A DNA stretch of 64,000 bases, from the NCBI GenBank assembly GCA_963835935.1, contig CAWIHK010000006.1, forward strand, positions 310,001-374,000, in the 5' to 3' direction. The translations under genes were made by a program, and so were the position numbers. Positions within the stretch are counted from its first letter, which is position 1. Every line of letters starts with the position of its first letter. Shown piece by piece: positions 1 to 10,400 of this stretch. Origin of the DNA: CAWIHK01 sp963835935 (GTDB taxonomy: Bacteria > Bacteroidota > Ignavibacteria > UBA10030 > CAVZMI01). The notes below the pieces were generated by a model. It was not told the DNA's origin and did not search any database. It worked only from the letters and a program-made list of their open reading frames with translations.

Positions 1-1
1 A

Positions 2-1777
2 TACAATATCCAGCAATCTACGGTGCATCTCGATCTGACGATAAAAGAAAATTCACGTTATTGCATAGATTCCGTCATCTACGTCGGACTCGAACGGATT
101 GATTCGTCTCGGCGCGCAGCAATTGTAAAAAGTTCTCTTCTCTTTCAGGATATGCCGTATGATCGCTCGGTGGTTGAAGATGATATTAACCGTGTTCTTA
201 AAAATTTAAAAAACAACGGTTATCCGAATACAGCTGCATTAAGAGATCCTCACTCACTCTTTCTGGTAAGCCGAAAGACTCATCATGGATACTTGAAGCT
301 GGCATTTGATCCCGGTGTACATTGCACATTCGGTTCAATTACTATTTCGAACGAAGGCTATTTGGAAATAGATTCCTCGATTGTTCTACGGCAACTAGAG
401 ATGAAGCCAGGTGAAAATTTTAGCGTCGAAAAACGAGATGTCAGCAGTCAAAATCTAAATAAACTCGGAATTTTTGAATCTGTAAAATTTGATGCACCAT
501 TTTCTTCTCAACTATCCGATACCACCCGGACCGCCGTAGTTCCGGTTAAAATAGCGCTGATTGCTCGAAAACCTCATGAATTGGCTCCTGAAATTTTTGT
601 CAACGATGGCAACGAAGCGCTCAACCTGGGTGTTGGAATCGGCTACAGCGATCGGAATTTTTTCGGAAGTGCAAGAAATTTTACCGCGCGTGCACGGCTT
701 GGATTCCAGTCGTTGAATGAACTGAAACTTAAAGATGTACTTGGAAAGAATGGAATTCACGATACTTCACTTATTGCAAATGGCGACTTAACTGTTCAGA
801 TGACCCAGCCATATTTTCTATCGAACAAAATGAGTAATGTCGTTGCTCTCTCTTTGATCGCGGATAAAGAACGTCCGTATTTGGAGACGATCATTCGTTT
901 TCGCGCAGGTGTGCTCAATCAATTTGCAACATTCAGTTTCGGATCTTTCGATTGGATACTCGAGCGTTCTCAAGTTACAACCTACGATAGCGCCAACGCG
1001 TATACTCTTCTTCAGGCTCGAAAAGATACCATGGTCAATCAATTTAACTCTATTCTTTCGTTCACACTTTATCGGGACAAAACAAATAATGTTTTCTCGC
1101 CATCATCTGGATTTTTCCATTCCATCACAATTGAAGAAGCCGGACTGGTTCCATTATTGATACGGAATATTCAACCTTCGCTCGCTTTTTCGCAATACGT
1201 CAAAGTACAAGCACTCGGACGATGGTATTATACAGTGGCTGAAGATACAAGTTCTATTATTGCAATGAAGTTGAAAGGTGGATTTGCAAAACGATATGGT
1301 GAAACAAGATCCAAACCTTCAGGTTACGATATTCCTTTTGACCAACGTTTCTATGCCGGCGGCAGCAGCAGTGTTCGAGGCTGGCAATACCGCACGCTCG
1401 GCATGGTGCAATCTCCTGATGCGGGAGGTGATGTTCAACTGGAAGGAAGTATGGAGTGGCGTTGGAATTGTTTTAAACCGTTAGGTGAAGTATGGGTTTT
1501 CAATTTTCCAGCAATGTGGATGGTTTTTTTTGTTGATGGAGGAAATATATGGGGGACTCTCAACAATCTTAAGACGACAACCATGCCATCCGAAATCGCT
1601 CTCGCAAGTGGTTTTGGTTATCGATATGAAACCTTCTTCGGACCATTTCGAATCGATTACGGGATCAAGATATACAATCCAAAAGAGACGGGAAATAAAT
1701 GGATGTTCCAGCGCCGTTTCTGGAAGGAGGTTTTTGCACCCGGTGTGGTTCAATTTGGAATCGGACATGCATTCTGA
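2..1777 (+). CDS. Omp85/BamA-TamA family outer-membrane protein, 5' end outside window
   Basis: This is a POTRA-plus-barrel protein of the Omp85 superfamily, which inserts or exports proteins at the outer membrane. The frame is open from base 2 with no stop, so the GTG at 23 is probably internal and the true start lies upstream of the window. The first ~170 residues look like POTRA modules (periplasmic, alternating strands and helices, e.g. FSVEKRDVSSQNLNKLGIFE). The remainder is a beta-barrel with the conserved loop-6 signature (GGSSSVRGWQYRTLG, around bases 1360–1400) and a C-terminal phenylalanine typical of barrel proteins. Only one or two POTRA domains are visible, so BamA, TamA or another Omp85 subtype cannot be separated. 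The gene overlaps holB by 11 bases, suggesting co-transcription. Confidence 0.85.
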   Translation, partial: YNIQQSTVHLDLTIKENSRYCIDSVIYVGLERIDSSRRAAIVKSSLLFQDMPYDRSVVEDDINRVLKNLKNNGYPNTAALRDPHSLFLVSRKTHHGYLKLAFDPGVHCTFGSITISNEGYLEIDSSIVLRQLEMKPGENFSVEKRDVSSQNLNKLGIFESVKFDAPFSSQLSDTTRTAVVPVKIALIARKPHELAPEIFVNDGNEALNLGVGIGYSDRNFFGSARNFTARARLGFQSLNELKLKDVLGKNGIHDTSLIANGDLTVQMTQPYFLSNKMSNVVALSLIADKERPYLETIIRFRAGVLNQFATFSFGSFDWILERSQVTTYDSANAYTLLQARKDTMVNQFNSILSFTLYRDKTNNVFSPSSGFFHSITIEEAGLVPLLIRNIQPSLAFSQYVKVQALGRWYYTVAEDTSSIIAMKLKGGFAKRYGETRSKPSGYDIPFDQRFYAGGSSSVRGWQYRTLGMVQSPDAGGDVQLEGSMEWRWNCFKPLGEVWVFNFPAMWMVFFVDGGNIWGTLNNLKTTTMPSEIALASGFGYRYETFFGPFRIDYGIKIYNPKETGNKWMFQRRFWKEVFAPGVVQFGIGHAF

Positions 1778-2891
1778 AAAACTTTGGCCATTGGTGATCG
1801 GTCAACCGCGCGTGAAACATTTTCTGGCTCGTGCCATTGAAAGTGGGCGAGTTCCGCATGCGTACCTTTTTTCCGGGCCCGATGGAGTCGGAAAAGATGC
1901 AATGGCAATTGAATTTGCGCGCACACTGAATTGTCTGAATGATAATCTCATCCTCTGTGGCAATTGCGATAGTTGTTTAAAAATGAATTCACTCCAGCAT
2001 CCAAACGTATCCTTAATCTTTGCCTTACCTACCGGCAAAGGAAGTGAAGGTGGTCCTTTGGATGGTTTGTCGACTTCGGAAATCGAACTTATCCAAAATG
2101 AAATACAGCTGAAAGCAAGAAATCCTTACCACAACATTCAAATTCCGAAAGCAAACGAAATCAGAGTGGCAAGCATTCGTCAATTAAAAACATCCAATTC
2201 TTATTATGCTTACACTTCTGGAAAAAAATTTTTCATTATTTTTGATGCTGATAAAATGAATGATGAAGCAGCGAATTCGCTGTTGAAGACACTGGAAGAG
2301 CCGAATGAAAACACAATAATCGTTCTCACTACGGCCCATCAGGAAAAACTTCTCCCCACTATTATTTCCCGATGTCAAATTCTTCGCTTCGATTTATTGA
2401 CCGATCAGGATATTGTCACAGCGCTCATGGAACGAGAAAATGTTGAATCGGTAAAAGCACAAACTATCGCGAATATGGCCCAGGGAAGTTACAGTCGCGC
2501 ACTTGAATTGATCGATGAAAATTTGAAGATAGAGCAAGAACAAGCCGTAAATTTTGTCAGAGCCGCTCTCACAAAATCGCCGACAAATATTTTAACGATT
2601 GTGGATCAGGTTGTGGATGGCATTGATCGGCCGGGAGCAGAACGATGGCTGGCAATGCTACAATTATGGTTTCGTGATGTGCTTCTATTAAAGGAAGCCG
2701 GAGACGGAGTTATCGCCAACATTGATCAAATTGAAACAATTAGGAATTTTTTACGCAGGTTCGAAAAAGCGAATGTTTCGGAGGCAATTGAATTAGTGGA
2801 TCAATCCATTGCACTTGTTCGCAAAAATGTATATCTTCCTCTTATATTTACAAATCTTGCAATTAATTTACGGTCAGTGTTAAGCAATTAA
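1767..2891 (+). CDS. holB: DNA polymerase III delta' subunit
   Basis: Clamp-loader subunit of the replicative polymerase, 374 aa from the ATG at 1767. The frame is open further upstream but that part overlaps the Omp85 gene, and the family N-terminus fits MHSEKLWPLVIGQPRVK. Visible features: Walker A-like GPDGVGKDAM near residue 34, a zinc module CGNCDSC near residue 69, the delta'/tau motif DADKMNDEAANSLLKTLEEP near residue 165, and SRCQ near residue 208. The C-terminal part is the usual helical collar domain. It starts inside the end of the Omp85 gene and is followed after 10 bases by the ricT-like gene. The holB–ricT pairing is also known from Firmicutes, which supports both calls. Confidence 0.9.
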   Translation: MHSEKLWPLVIGQPRVKHFLARAIESGRVPHAYLFSGPDGVGKDAMAIEFARTLNCLNDNLILCGNCDSCLKMNSLQHPNVSLIFALPTGKGSEGGPLDGLSTSEIELIQNEIQLKARNPYHNIQIPKANEIRVASIRQLKTSNSYYAYTSGKKFFIIFDADKMNDEAANSLLKTLEEPNENTIIVLTTAHQEKLLPTIISRCQILRFDLLTDQDIVTALMERENVESVKAQTIANMAQGSYSRALELIDENLKIEQEQAVNFVRAALTKSPTNILTIVDQVVDGIDRPGAERWLAMLQLWFRDVLLLKEAGDGVIANIDQIETIRNFLRRFEKANVSEAIELVDQSIALVRKNVYLPLIFTNLAINLRSVLSN

Positions 2892-2901
2892 GAGCAATCC
2901 A

Positions 2902-3924
2902 ATGTCTGGGCAGAATAAACCTGAGCATGATACTTCGCTTAGTTTAGGTTATTATTACGATGAGAATCCGGAGGCTGTGCGTTTTCTGGAAGAAGACGAC
3001 AAATTAGCGCCGCCTCCTGATGAACTTCTCGAACTGCCGGCTCAACCGCAGGTTCAGCAAGAGATCATCGATGAATCGAAGATCAAGCAGAACATCGTCG
3101 AAGTGGAATTCAAAGGAGCCCGCCGCCTTTTTTTTGAAAATGCAGAAAATCTGGAACTTGCCAAAGGTGAATCTGTAATCGTTGAAGCCGATAAAGGTGT
3201 GGATTTAGGAAGGATTCATCTTGCAGGCGAAGAAGTTATTATTAAGCGGCGTGAAAGAGGAGTTTTGCTCAATGAAGAAAAAAAGATTGTTCGAAAAGCA
3301 ACGCCTGAAGATATTGAACAATTTCATTCCAATCATGACCGGGAAAAAGAAGCTTCGCGTATTTGCAAGGAAAAAATTATCAAGCACGGTCTGCCCATGA
3401 AATTTGTAGACACCGAGCTTCAATTCGACCGGAACCGTGTTACATTTTATTTCACAGCCGAGAAAAGAGTAGATTTTCGGGAACTCGTAAAGGATCTCGC
3501 GGGTGTTTTTCGAACCCGGATAGAACTTCGGCAAATTGGTGTTCGGGACGAAGCGAAACGGCTCGGCGGAATCGGCAGCTGCGGCCGAGAATTGTGCTGT
3601 GCGCGTTGGCTTCTCGAATTTCACCGGATCGGTACTCAACATGCGCGTGTCCAGAATCTGCCGTTAAATCCATTGAAGCTTTCAGGCCAATGCAGCCGCC
3701 TGAAGTGCTGCCTCGTGTATGAAGTGTCGCAATATATCGAAGCTTTGAAACGTTTCCCTCCACTTGATTCAAGAGTGACGACGAAGATGGGATCCGGTCG
3801 GATTGAAAAAGTTGATATCTTTAAAGACCTGGTGTATGTCCATTACGACCAAAATGATGCATGGGACTGCCTCGCTCTCTCCGAATTTTCACAACAACTT
3901 TTAATCACTGAAAAACCAATTTAG
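2902..3924 (+). CDS. PSP1 / RicT (YaaT)-family protein
   Basis: A 340-aa member of the PSP1 C-terminal domain family (RicT/YaaT). The first ~60 residues are acidic and low in complexity. The PSP1 core follows, with the two diagnostic cysteine clusters GSCGRELCCARWL (about residue 224) and GQCSRLKCC (about residue 262). In Bacillus, RicT works with RicA and RicF, binds Fe-S clusters and promotes mRNA processing by RNase Y; that is family knowledge, and the role in this lineage is inferred. The gene sits between holB and metG, reproducing a neighbourhood seen in Firmicutes (holB–yaaT with metS nearby). The 10- and 8-base gaps indicate one operon. Confidence 0.85.
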   Translation: MSGQNKPEHDTSLSLGYYYDENPEAVRFLEEDDKLAPPPDELLELPAQPQVQQEIIDESKIKQNIVEVEFKGARRLFFENAENLELAKGESVIVEADKGVDLGRIHLAGEEVIIKRRERGVLLNEEKKIVRKATPEDIEQFHSNHDREKEASRICKEKIIKHGLPMKFVDTELQFDRNRVTFYFTAEKRVDFRELVKDLAGVFRTRIELRQIGVRDEAKRLGGIGSCGRELCCARWLLEFHRIGTQHARVQNLPLNPLKLSGQCSRLKCCLVYEVSQYIEALKRFPPLDSRVTTKMGSGRIEKVDIFKDLVYVHYDQNDAWDCLALSEFSQQLLITEKPI

Positions 3925-3932
3925 GCATATTA

Positions 3933-5993
3933 ATGCAAGATAAACGTATCCTTATTACTGCGGCATTGCCGTATGCAAATGGGCCAATTCATCTCGGACA
4001 TTTAGCGGGTGCATATCTGCCTGCTGATATTTATGCACGCTACCAGCGATTGCAGGGACGTGAAACAGTGTTCGTGTGCGGCTCCGATGAACACGGTGTG
4101 CCTATTACAATCACAGCCGAAAAAGAAGGCATCACTCCGCAAGAAGTGGTCGATCGCTATCATACGATGAATAAGAAAGCGTTCGAAGATTTCCTGATGA
4201 GCTTCGATAATTACTCGCGAACCTCGCTTCCGCTTCATCACGAAACATCGCTGGAGTTCTTTTTATCATTTCACAAACGGAATATACTGAAAGAAAAATC
4301 CGAACAGCAATTCTACGATGAGAAAATGAAAATGTTCTTGCCCGATCGTTACGTAGAAGGAACTTGTCCTGTCTGTTCTTCACCGGATGCACGGGGAGAT
4401 CAGTGTGAAAAATGCGGCTCGTTTTTAAGTCCGACACAGCTTGTTAATCCAAAAAGCAAAATCAGCGGCGAACGGCCAGTTGTACGCGAAACCTCGCATT
4501 GGTATTTTCCGCTCGGCGATTACCAATCGAGGTTGGAAGCATACATTAAGGAACGCAACAATCGCGATGGCTGGCGTGAAAGCGTGCTGAAGTATTGCGA
4601 GAATTGGTTCAAAGAGGGATTACAGGATCGGGCAGTAACCCGCGATTTGGATTGGGGTGTGAAGATTCCTTTGAAGGGATATGAGCAAAAAGTTCTCTAT
4701 GTATGGTTCGATGCAGTTCTGGGTTATATTTCATCAACAAAAGAATGGGCGCAGAAGCAAGGAGTTCCGAATCTGTGGAAGGATTTTTGGCTGGATGAGA
4801 ATACGAAGTACGTAGCATTCATCGGGAAAGATAATATAGTATTTCATTGTATTGTTTTTCCAGCAATGCTGATGGCATGGAATGATGGAAATAAAACGCA
4901 GTATGTTTTTCCGGAAAATGTTCCTGCGAATGAATTCCTCAACTTCGAGGGTTTGAAATTTTCAAAGAGCCGTGGTTGGGGAATTGATGTGAAAGATTTC
5001 CTTGAAAAATTTCCGAATCCGGACGCATTGCGTTATTGTTTAGCGACAATATTGCCGGAAACAAAAGATAGTGATTTTTATCTGAAGGATTATCAGGCGA
5101 AAAACAATAACGAGCTTGCCGATATTTTCGGGAACTTCGTGAATCGCACGTTAGCATTTACCGATAAAAATTTCGACAGAACAGTTCCCGCGCTTGGAGA
5201 ATTGAACGAACGCGATCAGCATATGATAAAAGCGATTTCCGCCGCGGTCGATGAGGTCTCGGATCTTTTCGAGCATTACCATTTTCGTGATGGTGTAAAT
5301 CGTATCATGGATCTGGCGCGAGACGGTAATAAATATTTCAACGACAGCGAACCATGGAAAACATTGAAAAATGATCCGGCGGCATGTGCAACCACATTGA
5401 ACATCTGCCTGAATACAGCCCGAACTCTTGCAATTCTATTCGAACCGGTTATTCCAAATACGTGTTCACGCTTGTGGCAGATTTTAAATCTTGAAGGGAG
5501 TCCGTTGAAAGAAGGATGGAAGAAAGCGGGAATTGTTGCATTGAAGAATGGACACAAACTTGGTAAACCCGAAATATTATTTGTGAAAATTGAAGATAGC
5601 GTCATCGATATGGAATTGCAGAAATTGCAATCCGAATCCGCGCCTGTCGCTAAGCCGATGAAATTTAAACCCACAATCTCAATCGAGGATTTTAGAAAAG
5701 TCGATATGAGAACGGCAAAAATAATCACATGCGAGAAAGTTCCAAAATCCCAGAAATTATTAAAGTTGCAAATTGAAATTGGAAGCGATAAACGCCAGGT
5801 AATTGCAGGTATTGCGCAACACTATGCGCCGGAACAGTTGATCGGCAAGACAGTAATCGTAGTTGCCAATCTTCAGCCTGCAACGTTGATGGGACTCGAA
5901 TCGCAAGGAATGATTTTGGCAGCAGAAGGAGAAGGAAAATTAATTGTTCTCACTCCCGATGGACCCGCGCAAAGTGGAAGTGAGGTGAAATAA
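3933..5993 (+). CDS. metG: Methionyl-tRNA synthetase
   Basis: Charges tRNA-Met. The protein is 686 aa, the long MetRS form. Visible: class I signature AALPYANGPIHLGHLAG (residues ~8–24), a zinc knuckle CPVCSSPDARGDQCEKC (residues ~145–161), and the KMSKS-type loop KFSKS (about residue 343). A C-terminal EMAP/Trbp111-like tRNA-binding domain starts at about residue 583 (ISIEDFRKVDMRTAKI) and contains GLESQGMILAA. All catalytic motifs look intact. The stop codon overlaps the aroA start by one base (TAATG), so translation is probably coupled. Confidence 0.97.
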   Translation: MQDKRILITAALPYANGPIHLGHLAGAYLPADIYARYQRLQGRETVFVCGSDEHGVPITITAEKEGITPQEVVDRYHTMNKKAFEDFLMSFDNYSRTSLPLHHETSLEFFLSFHKRNILKEKSEQQFYDEKMKMFLPDRYVEGTCPVCSSPDARGDQCEKCGSFLSPTQLVNPKSKISGERPVVRETSHWYFPLGDYQSRLEAYIKERNNRDGWRESVLKYCENWFKEGLQDRAVTRDLDWGVKIPLKGYEQKVLYVWFDAVLGYISSTKEWAQKQGVPNLWKDFWLDENTKYVAFIGKDNIVFHCIVFPAMLMAWNDGNKTQYVFPENVPANEFLNFEGLKFSKSRGWGIDVKDFLEKFPNPDALRYCLATILPETKDSDFYLKDYQAKNNNELADIFGNFVNRTLAFTDKNFDRTVPALGELNERDQHMIKAISAAVDEVSDLFEHYHFRDGVNRIMDLARDGNKYFNDSEPWKTLKNDPAACATTLNICLNTARTLAILFEPVIPNTCSRLWQILNLEGSPLKEGWKKAGIVALKNGHKLGKPEILFVKIEDSVIDMELQKLQSESAPVAKPMKFKPTISIEDFRKVDMRTAKIITCEKVPKSQKLLKLQIEIGSDKRQVIAGIAQHYAPEQLIGKTVIVVANLQPATLMGLESQGMILAAEGEGKLIVLTPDGPAQSGSEVK

Positions 5994-7282
5994 TGGAGGA
6001 CATTACTCGAACAATCCGCCCTGCTCAGTGCTTGCGAGGAGAAATTAATGTCCCAGGCGATAAGTCGGTATCACACCGGTCGCTTATGTTTGCCGCTTTA
6101 GCTGAAGGCACTTCAACTATAAAAAATCTTTCAACCGCCGGCGATCCTACAAGTACGCGAGAAATTCTCGAAGCTCTCGGAATAAACATCAGTGAAAAAA
6201 ATGGAATCATCGACGTGTGCGGAAAAGGGTTGCACGGACTCAAGCCTCCATCTCAACAACTTGACGCAGGAAATTCCGGAACAACGATCCGGCTTATGAC
6301 AGGAATTCTTGCGGGGCAGAATTTTAATTCTATAATCACCGGCGATGAATTTCTTGCGAAACGTCCGATGGGCAGAATCATCGATCCGCTGGAGATGATG
6401 GGAGCAAAAATCGCGGCGACTGATAAGCGAACTGCTCCGCTCCACATTTTCGGGCAGGGAAAATTAAAGGCGATCATATATCATCTTCCAATACCGAGTG
6501 CGCAGGTGAAATCGGCAATTTTATTAGCCGGACTTTTTGCCGAAGGAATAACGACAGTAGTCGAACTGACGCCGTCGCGAGATCATACCGAGAGAATGTT
6601 AGGATTAAAGATTGAGGCGCGCAACGACGGACGATATGTTTCGGTTGAAGGCGGTATGAAAATTTCTCCACGCGAATTTATCGTTCCCGGCGATGTTTCG
6701 GCCGCAGCATTTTGGCTTGTTGCCGGTTCAATCGTGCCAAATTCAGAATTGAGAATTATCAACGTCGGATTAAATCCCAGCCGCCGCGGTGTGATCGATG
6801 TACTTCTCTCGATGGGAGCAGATATTGTAATCGAAAACGAGCGTGAAGTAAGCGGAGAACCGATCGGTGATCTTATAGTCCGTTCATCCTATCTGCATAA
6901 TTTAAAATTATCAGGGCCTATCATTCCAAATATAATAGATGAAATTCCAGTTCTTGCAGTTGCGGCTGCGGTAAGTAAAGGAACATTCGAAGTATGTAAT
7001 GCACTTGATCTGCGCAACAAAGAATGCGACCGCATTGCTGCCGTTGCAAATAATCTGCTTAAAATGGGAGTCGATGTCGAGGTGTTCGACGACGGTTTTC
7101 GGTTCGAAGGAGTGCCGGAACTCGCCGGCGTCGAATTGGAAAGTTACGGCGATCACCGGATTGCAATGGCTTTCGCGGTTGCCGCATTGGTTGCAAAAGG
7201 TGAAACAACAATGACGCAAAGTCAATACGCGAGTATTTCATTCCCGGCGTTTTGGGAAACGCTGGAGCGGGTGAGGAAGTAG
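5993..7282 (+). CDS. aroA: 3-phosphoshikimate 1-carboxyvinyltransferase (EPSP synthase)
   Basis: Sixth step of the shikimate pathway: transfers enolpyruvyl from PEP to shikimate-3-phosphate. The 429-aa length is standard. Visible motifs: PGDKSVSHRSLMFAAL (residues ~21–36), LDAGNSGTTIRLMTG, KRPMGRI, SAQVKSAILLAGL, SRDHTERML, the catalytic-region DEIP near residue 316, NKECDRIAAV and YGDHRIAMAFAVAAL. It is translationally coupled to metG through a one-base overlap. No aro neighbours are present. No clear terminator is seen downstream, where the next gene starts after 161 bases. Confidence 0.97.
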   Translation: MEDITRTIRPAQCLRGEINVPGDKSVSHRSLMFAALAEGTSTIKNLSTAGDPTSTREILEALGINISEKNGIIDVCGKGLHGLKPPSQQLDAGNSGTTIRLMTGILAGQNFNSIITGDEFLAKRPMGRIIDPLEMMGAKIAATDKRTAPLHIFGQGKLKAIIYHLPIPSAQVKSAILLAGLFAEGITTVVELTPSRDHTERMLGLKIEARNDGRYVSVEGGMKISPREFIVPGDVSAAAFWLVAGSIVPNSELRIINVGLNPSRRGVIDVLLSMGADIVIENEREVSGEPIGDLIVRSSYLHNLKLSGPIIPNIIDEIPVLAVAAAVSKGTFEVCNALDLRNKECDRIAAVANNLLKMGVDVEVFDDGFRFEGVPELAGVELESYGDHRIAMAFAVAALVAKGETTMTQSQYASISFPAFWETLERVRK

Positions 7283-7443
7283 AGAAGGAAAAACATTTCT
7301 TAAAGAGTACTTAATCCAATGGAAACAGAAAAATAAATTATTATAATAAGCATTTTAATTCATTCATGTAAAATTCAAATTTCGAAGATCCACTGACCGA
7401 GTTGTGGATTTATCAATCTATTATTAACAGTGAGGGAAATCGT

Positions 7444-10400
7444 ATGAAAAAATTTTTATTTATTATCTTCTGTCTTATTTTGTCGACTGCTTTCAGTCAG
7501 AATATACTCTATAATTCGGCCATAAGAGGTGTGAATCATTTTGTGAGCATGGTTGATTCTAATAACGTGAAGAGTGAAGATGAGATAACTAGAATTATTG
7601 TAGAATTTAAAGATGTTCCGGATGTATTGTTATTACCGGAATTTCGAAAGAGTGGGATTAAAAATCATCGATCTCTTCAGTTAGCCGAAGATCTTTCGGG
7701 AATTTCTAAAAAATTTAACAAGTCTCTTAATAAAAGCACATCATCGAAAATTATCATCAATAAAGAATTTCATAAAGTTTTTTCCGGCGCACAACTTGAA
7801 GTTCCGCGAAAGTACTTATCATATTTAAGCGGATTAGAGTATGTTAAAAAAATTCATATAGATAACAAGGTACATATCGATCTAGATGAAAGCGTTCCTC
7901 TTATCAAAGCGGACAAAGTTTGGAATACCTTTAATAATAGAGGGAAAGGAATTAAGGTCTCGATTATCGATACCGGAATTGATTATCTTCACGAAGCGTT
8001 GGGACAGGGATTTGGGGCTGGTTATAAAGTCATTGGTGGCTATGATTTTGTGAATAATGATGATGATCCGATGGATGATAACGGACATGGGACGCACGTG
8101 GCTGGGATAGTTGCTGCAAATTCCTCGACTCTCAAAGGAGTCGCACCTGAAGCCTCGCTCGTTGCTTGTAAGGCGTTGGATGCGCAAGGGAACGGTTATA
8201 TATCTACAATAATTGAGGCTATTGAATATAGTATCGATCCGAACAATGATGGCGACTATTCTGATGCTGTTGACGTCATTAATATGAGTGTTGGAGGGTA
8301 CGGAACACCGGAGGACCCTCTAGCAACTGCGGTGAATAATGTATCTACTATCGGAGTGGTTGTTTGTGCAGCTGCCGGCAATGAGGGCGATCTCGGGTTT
8401 TATAAAATCGGATCTCCTGGTTGCGCTGAAAAAGCCATCACCGTTGGGAGTACCACGAAAGCAAAAATACTTGAATCATATAGTTCAAAAGGTCCAAATA
8501 CAAGCAATTTTTTTATCAAACCGGATGTGTTGGCACCAGGAACCAATATAAAATCATGTAAGCTTTCGGGAGGGACTATTGTTTATTCCGGCACTTCAAT
8601 GGCTTGTCCTCATGTTGCCGGTATCTGTGCGTTATTAAAAAAGCAACATCCGGACTGGACACCTGATATTATGAAGTCTGCAATAAAAACGACAGCAGAA
8701 GTACTTTTATATGAACCGATGGAACAGGGTAACGGTTTTGTTGATGCATATAAAGCAATTACTACAGGGACGATCGCATTACCTGCAGATCTAAGTTTCG
8801 GGCGGTGTGATACGACCAGTTCAATTTGGAGTCCACATAAAATTTTGAAAATTAAAAACATATCCTCCACTTCACAGAATTATACTGTCAACATTTCATC
8901 AAAATACTCTGGTGTAAGTTTCACAGTTGACAAACCCACATTCTCTCTCGTTCCGAATGATTCAACAGCAATCGACATTCGAATGAGTGTCAATAATAGT
9001 ATGGTACAATTTCTTAATTCAGGCTCCAATGCTTATAGTGCCTATGCGCAAATTATCGGCACAAAAGATACCTTATCGCTTCCCTGGGCATTTGTCAAGC
9101 GTCAAATGATCCAACTGAAATTTGAACAGCCGGCATCGATTTTTATACTGGCAAGTAACGATAAATTATTCCAACCATGCAATGCGACATATATTAATTT
9201 GTATACGGCAGAGTTAAATGTACCAAATGGAAACTATGATTTTATGTCAGGAATGGCTGCAGGTGATACTGTCTATATATGTATCAAGAAAAATTTAAAC
9301 CTAACGGGCGCTGATGTTATTACCATTTCAAAAAACGAATCGACACATGAAATACATTTGAATGGAAAAGATGAATATGGAAGAAATATCGCGAATCTGC
9401 CTGAGTATTATTATGCAATAGGCTTGTTTGATAAACAGAAGTTTTGTCATTGTCTAAGTTTTTTCAGAACATGGTCCCATTTTTTTATTTCAGATATCCC
9501 GGCAAGCCATCTTCTTCACTGTCATCAATATAATATTGAAGGAGATAGTCTTTATAGAGTAATCTCGTTCGAACCGGTTTCAAACTATGCTTCCGATATT
9601 TTTTTTACCAATAAACCGGAAGATCTTGTGAAGCAAAAAGTAAGACTCCTCTATGATAATAGTGCGATTACTCCAATTCTATCATTTGGGATTGATACAT
9701 GGTTTAAAAATGATACGGGCCAAACGCTTAGAGCCACTGATGTAGGCAATGTAACTGCGCTCGCTAATAATTATTGGGAAGGGTATGTCGTAAGAAATGA
9801 ACAGACAAACAATAATCCGACCTTTGATTTTATCATGCATGCATTGAATTCATATCCTCCCAATCCTTGGAGCTATTCTTTCAAATCGGCACCTATGAGA
9901 GTAAAGAACAAGCAGTTTTTTATGGGTCCTTCGAATGAAATCACTCCGGATATTTTCATCGAAGAAGATCACACACGTCCCATAATTATCGGAGACGATA
10001 TTGTATTCGGAAGAGCGGAGTATACGGTGTATCCAAACAGCTATCAGCAAAGTGTTTACTTCACAGGGCAATTGGGTGACAACAGGAGTATCGAAGGGCA
10101 GACGCATTATTACAAAATATATGATGTAAACGGTCAAATTATCGATTCAGCGAAAACAGAGATCCTCGATGATATATACACCACATGGAATGGAACGTAT
10201 TTAAAAACCCAATTCTATCAGGTCGGTCATTCCCGTTTCGCATCCAACTCTCTAGCGATGCTGACTTCTGTGATCGGAAAGTACGGAGTTGATAACGCTC
10301 CACCCAGTCTGACGTCTCTTCAGATAAGAAATTCCTCCGGTAGACCGGTTGACAGTATTGAAAAATTTGAAAATGCCCAATTGAGATTCTCGCTCAAAGA

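Noticed and set aside
3205..3642. Minus-strand open frame of 145 codons inside the ricT-like gene
   Set aside because: The plus strand shows strong PSP1 motifs; the antisense frame has none.
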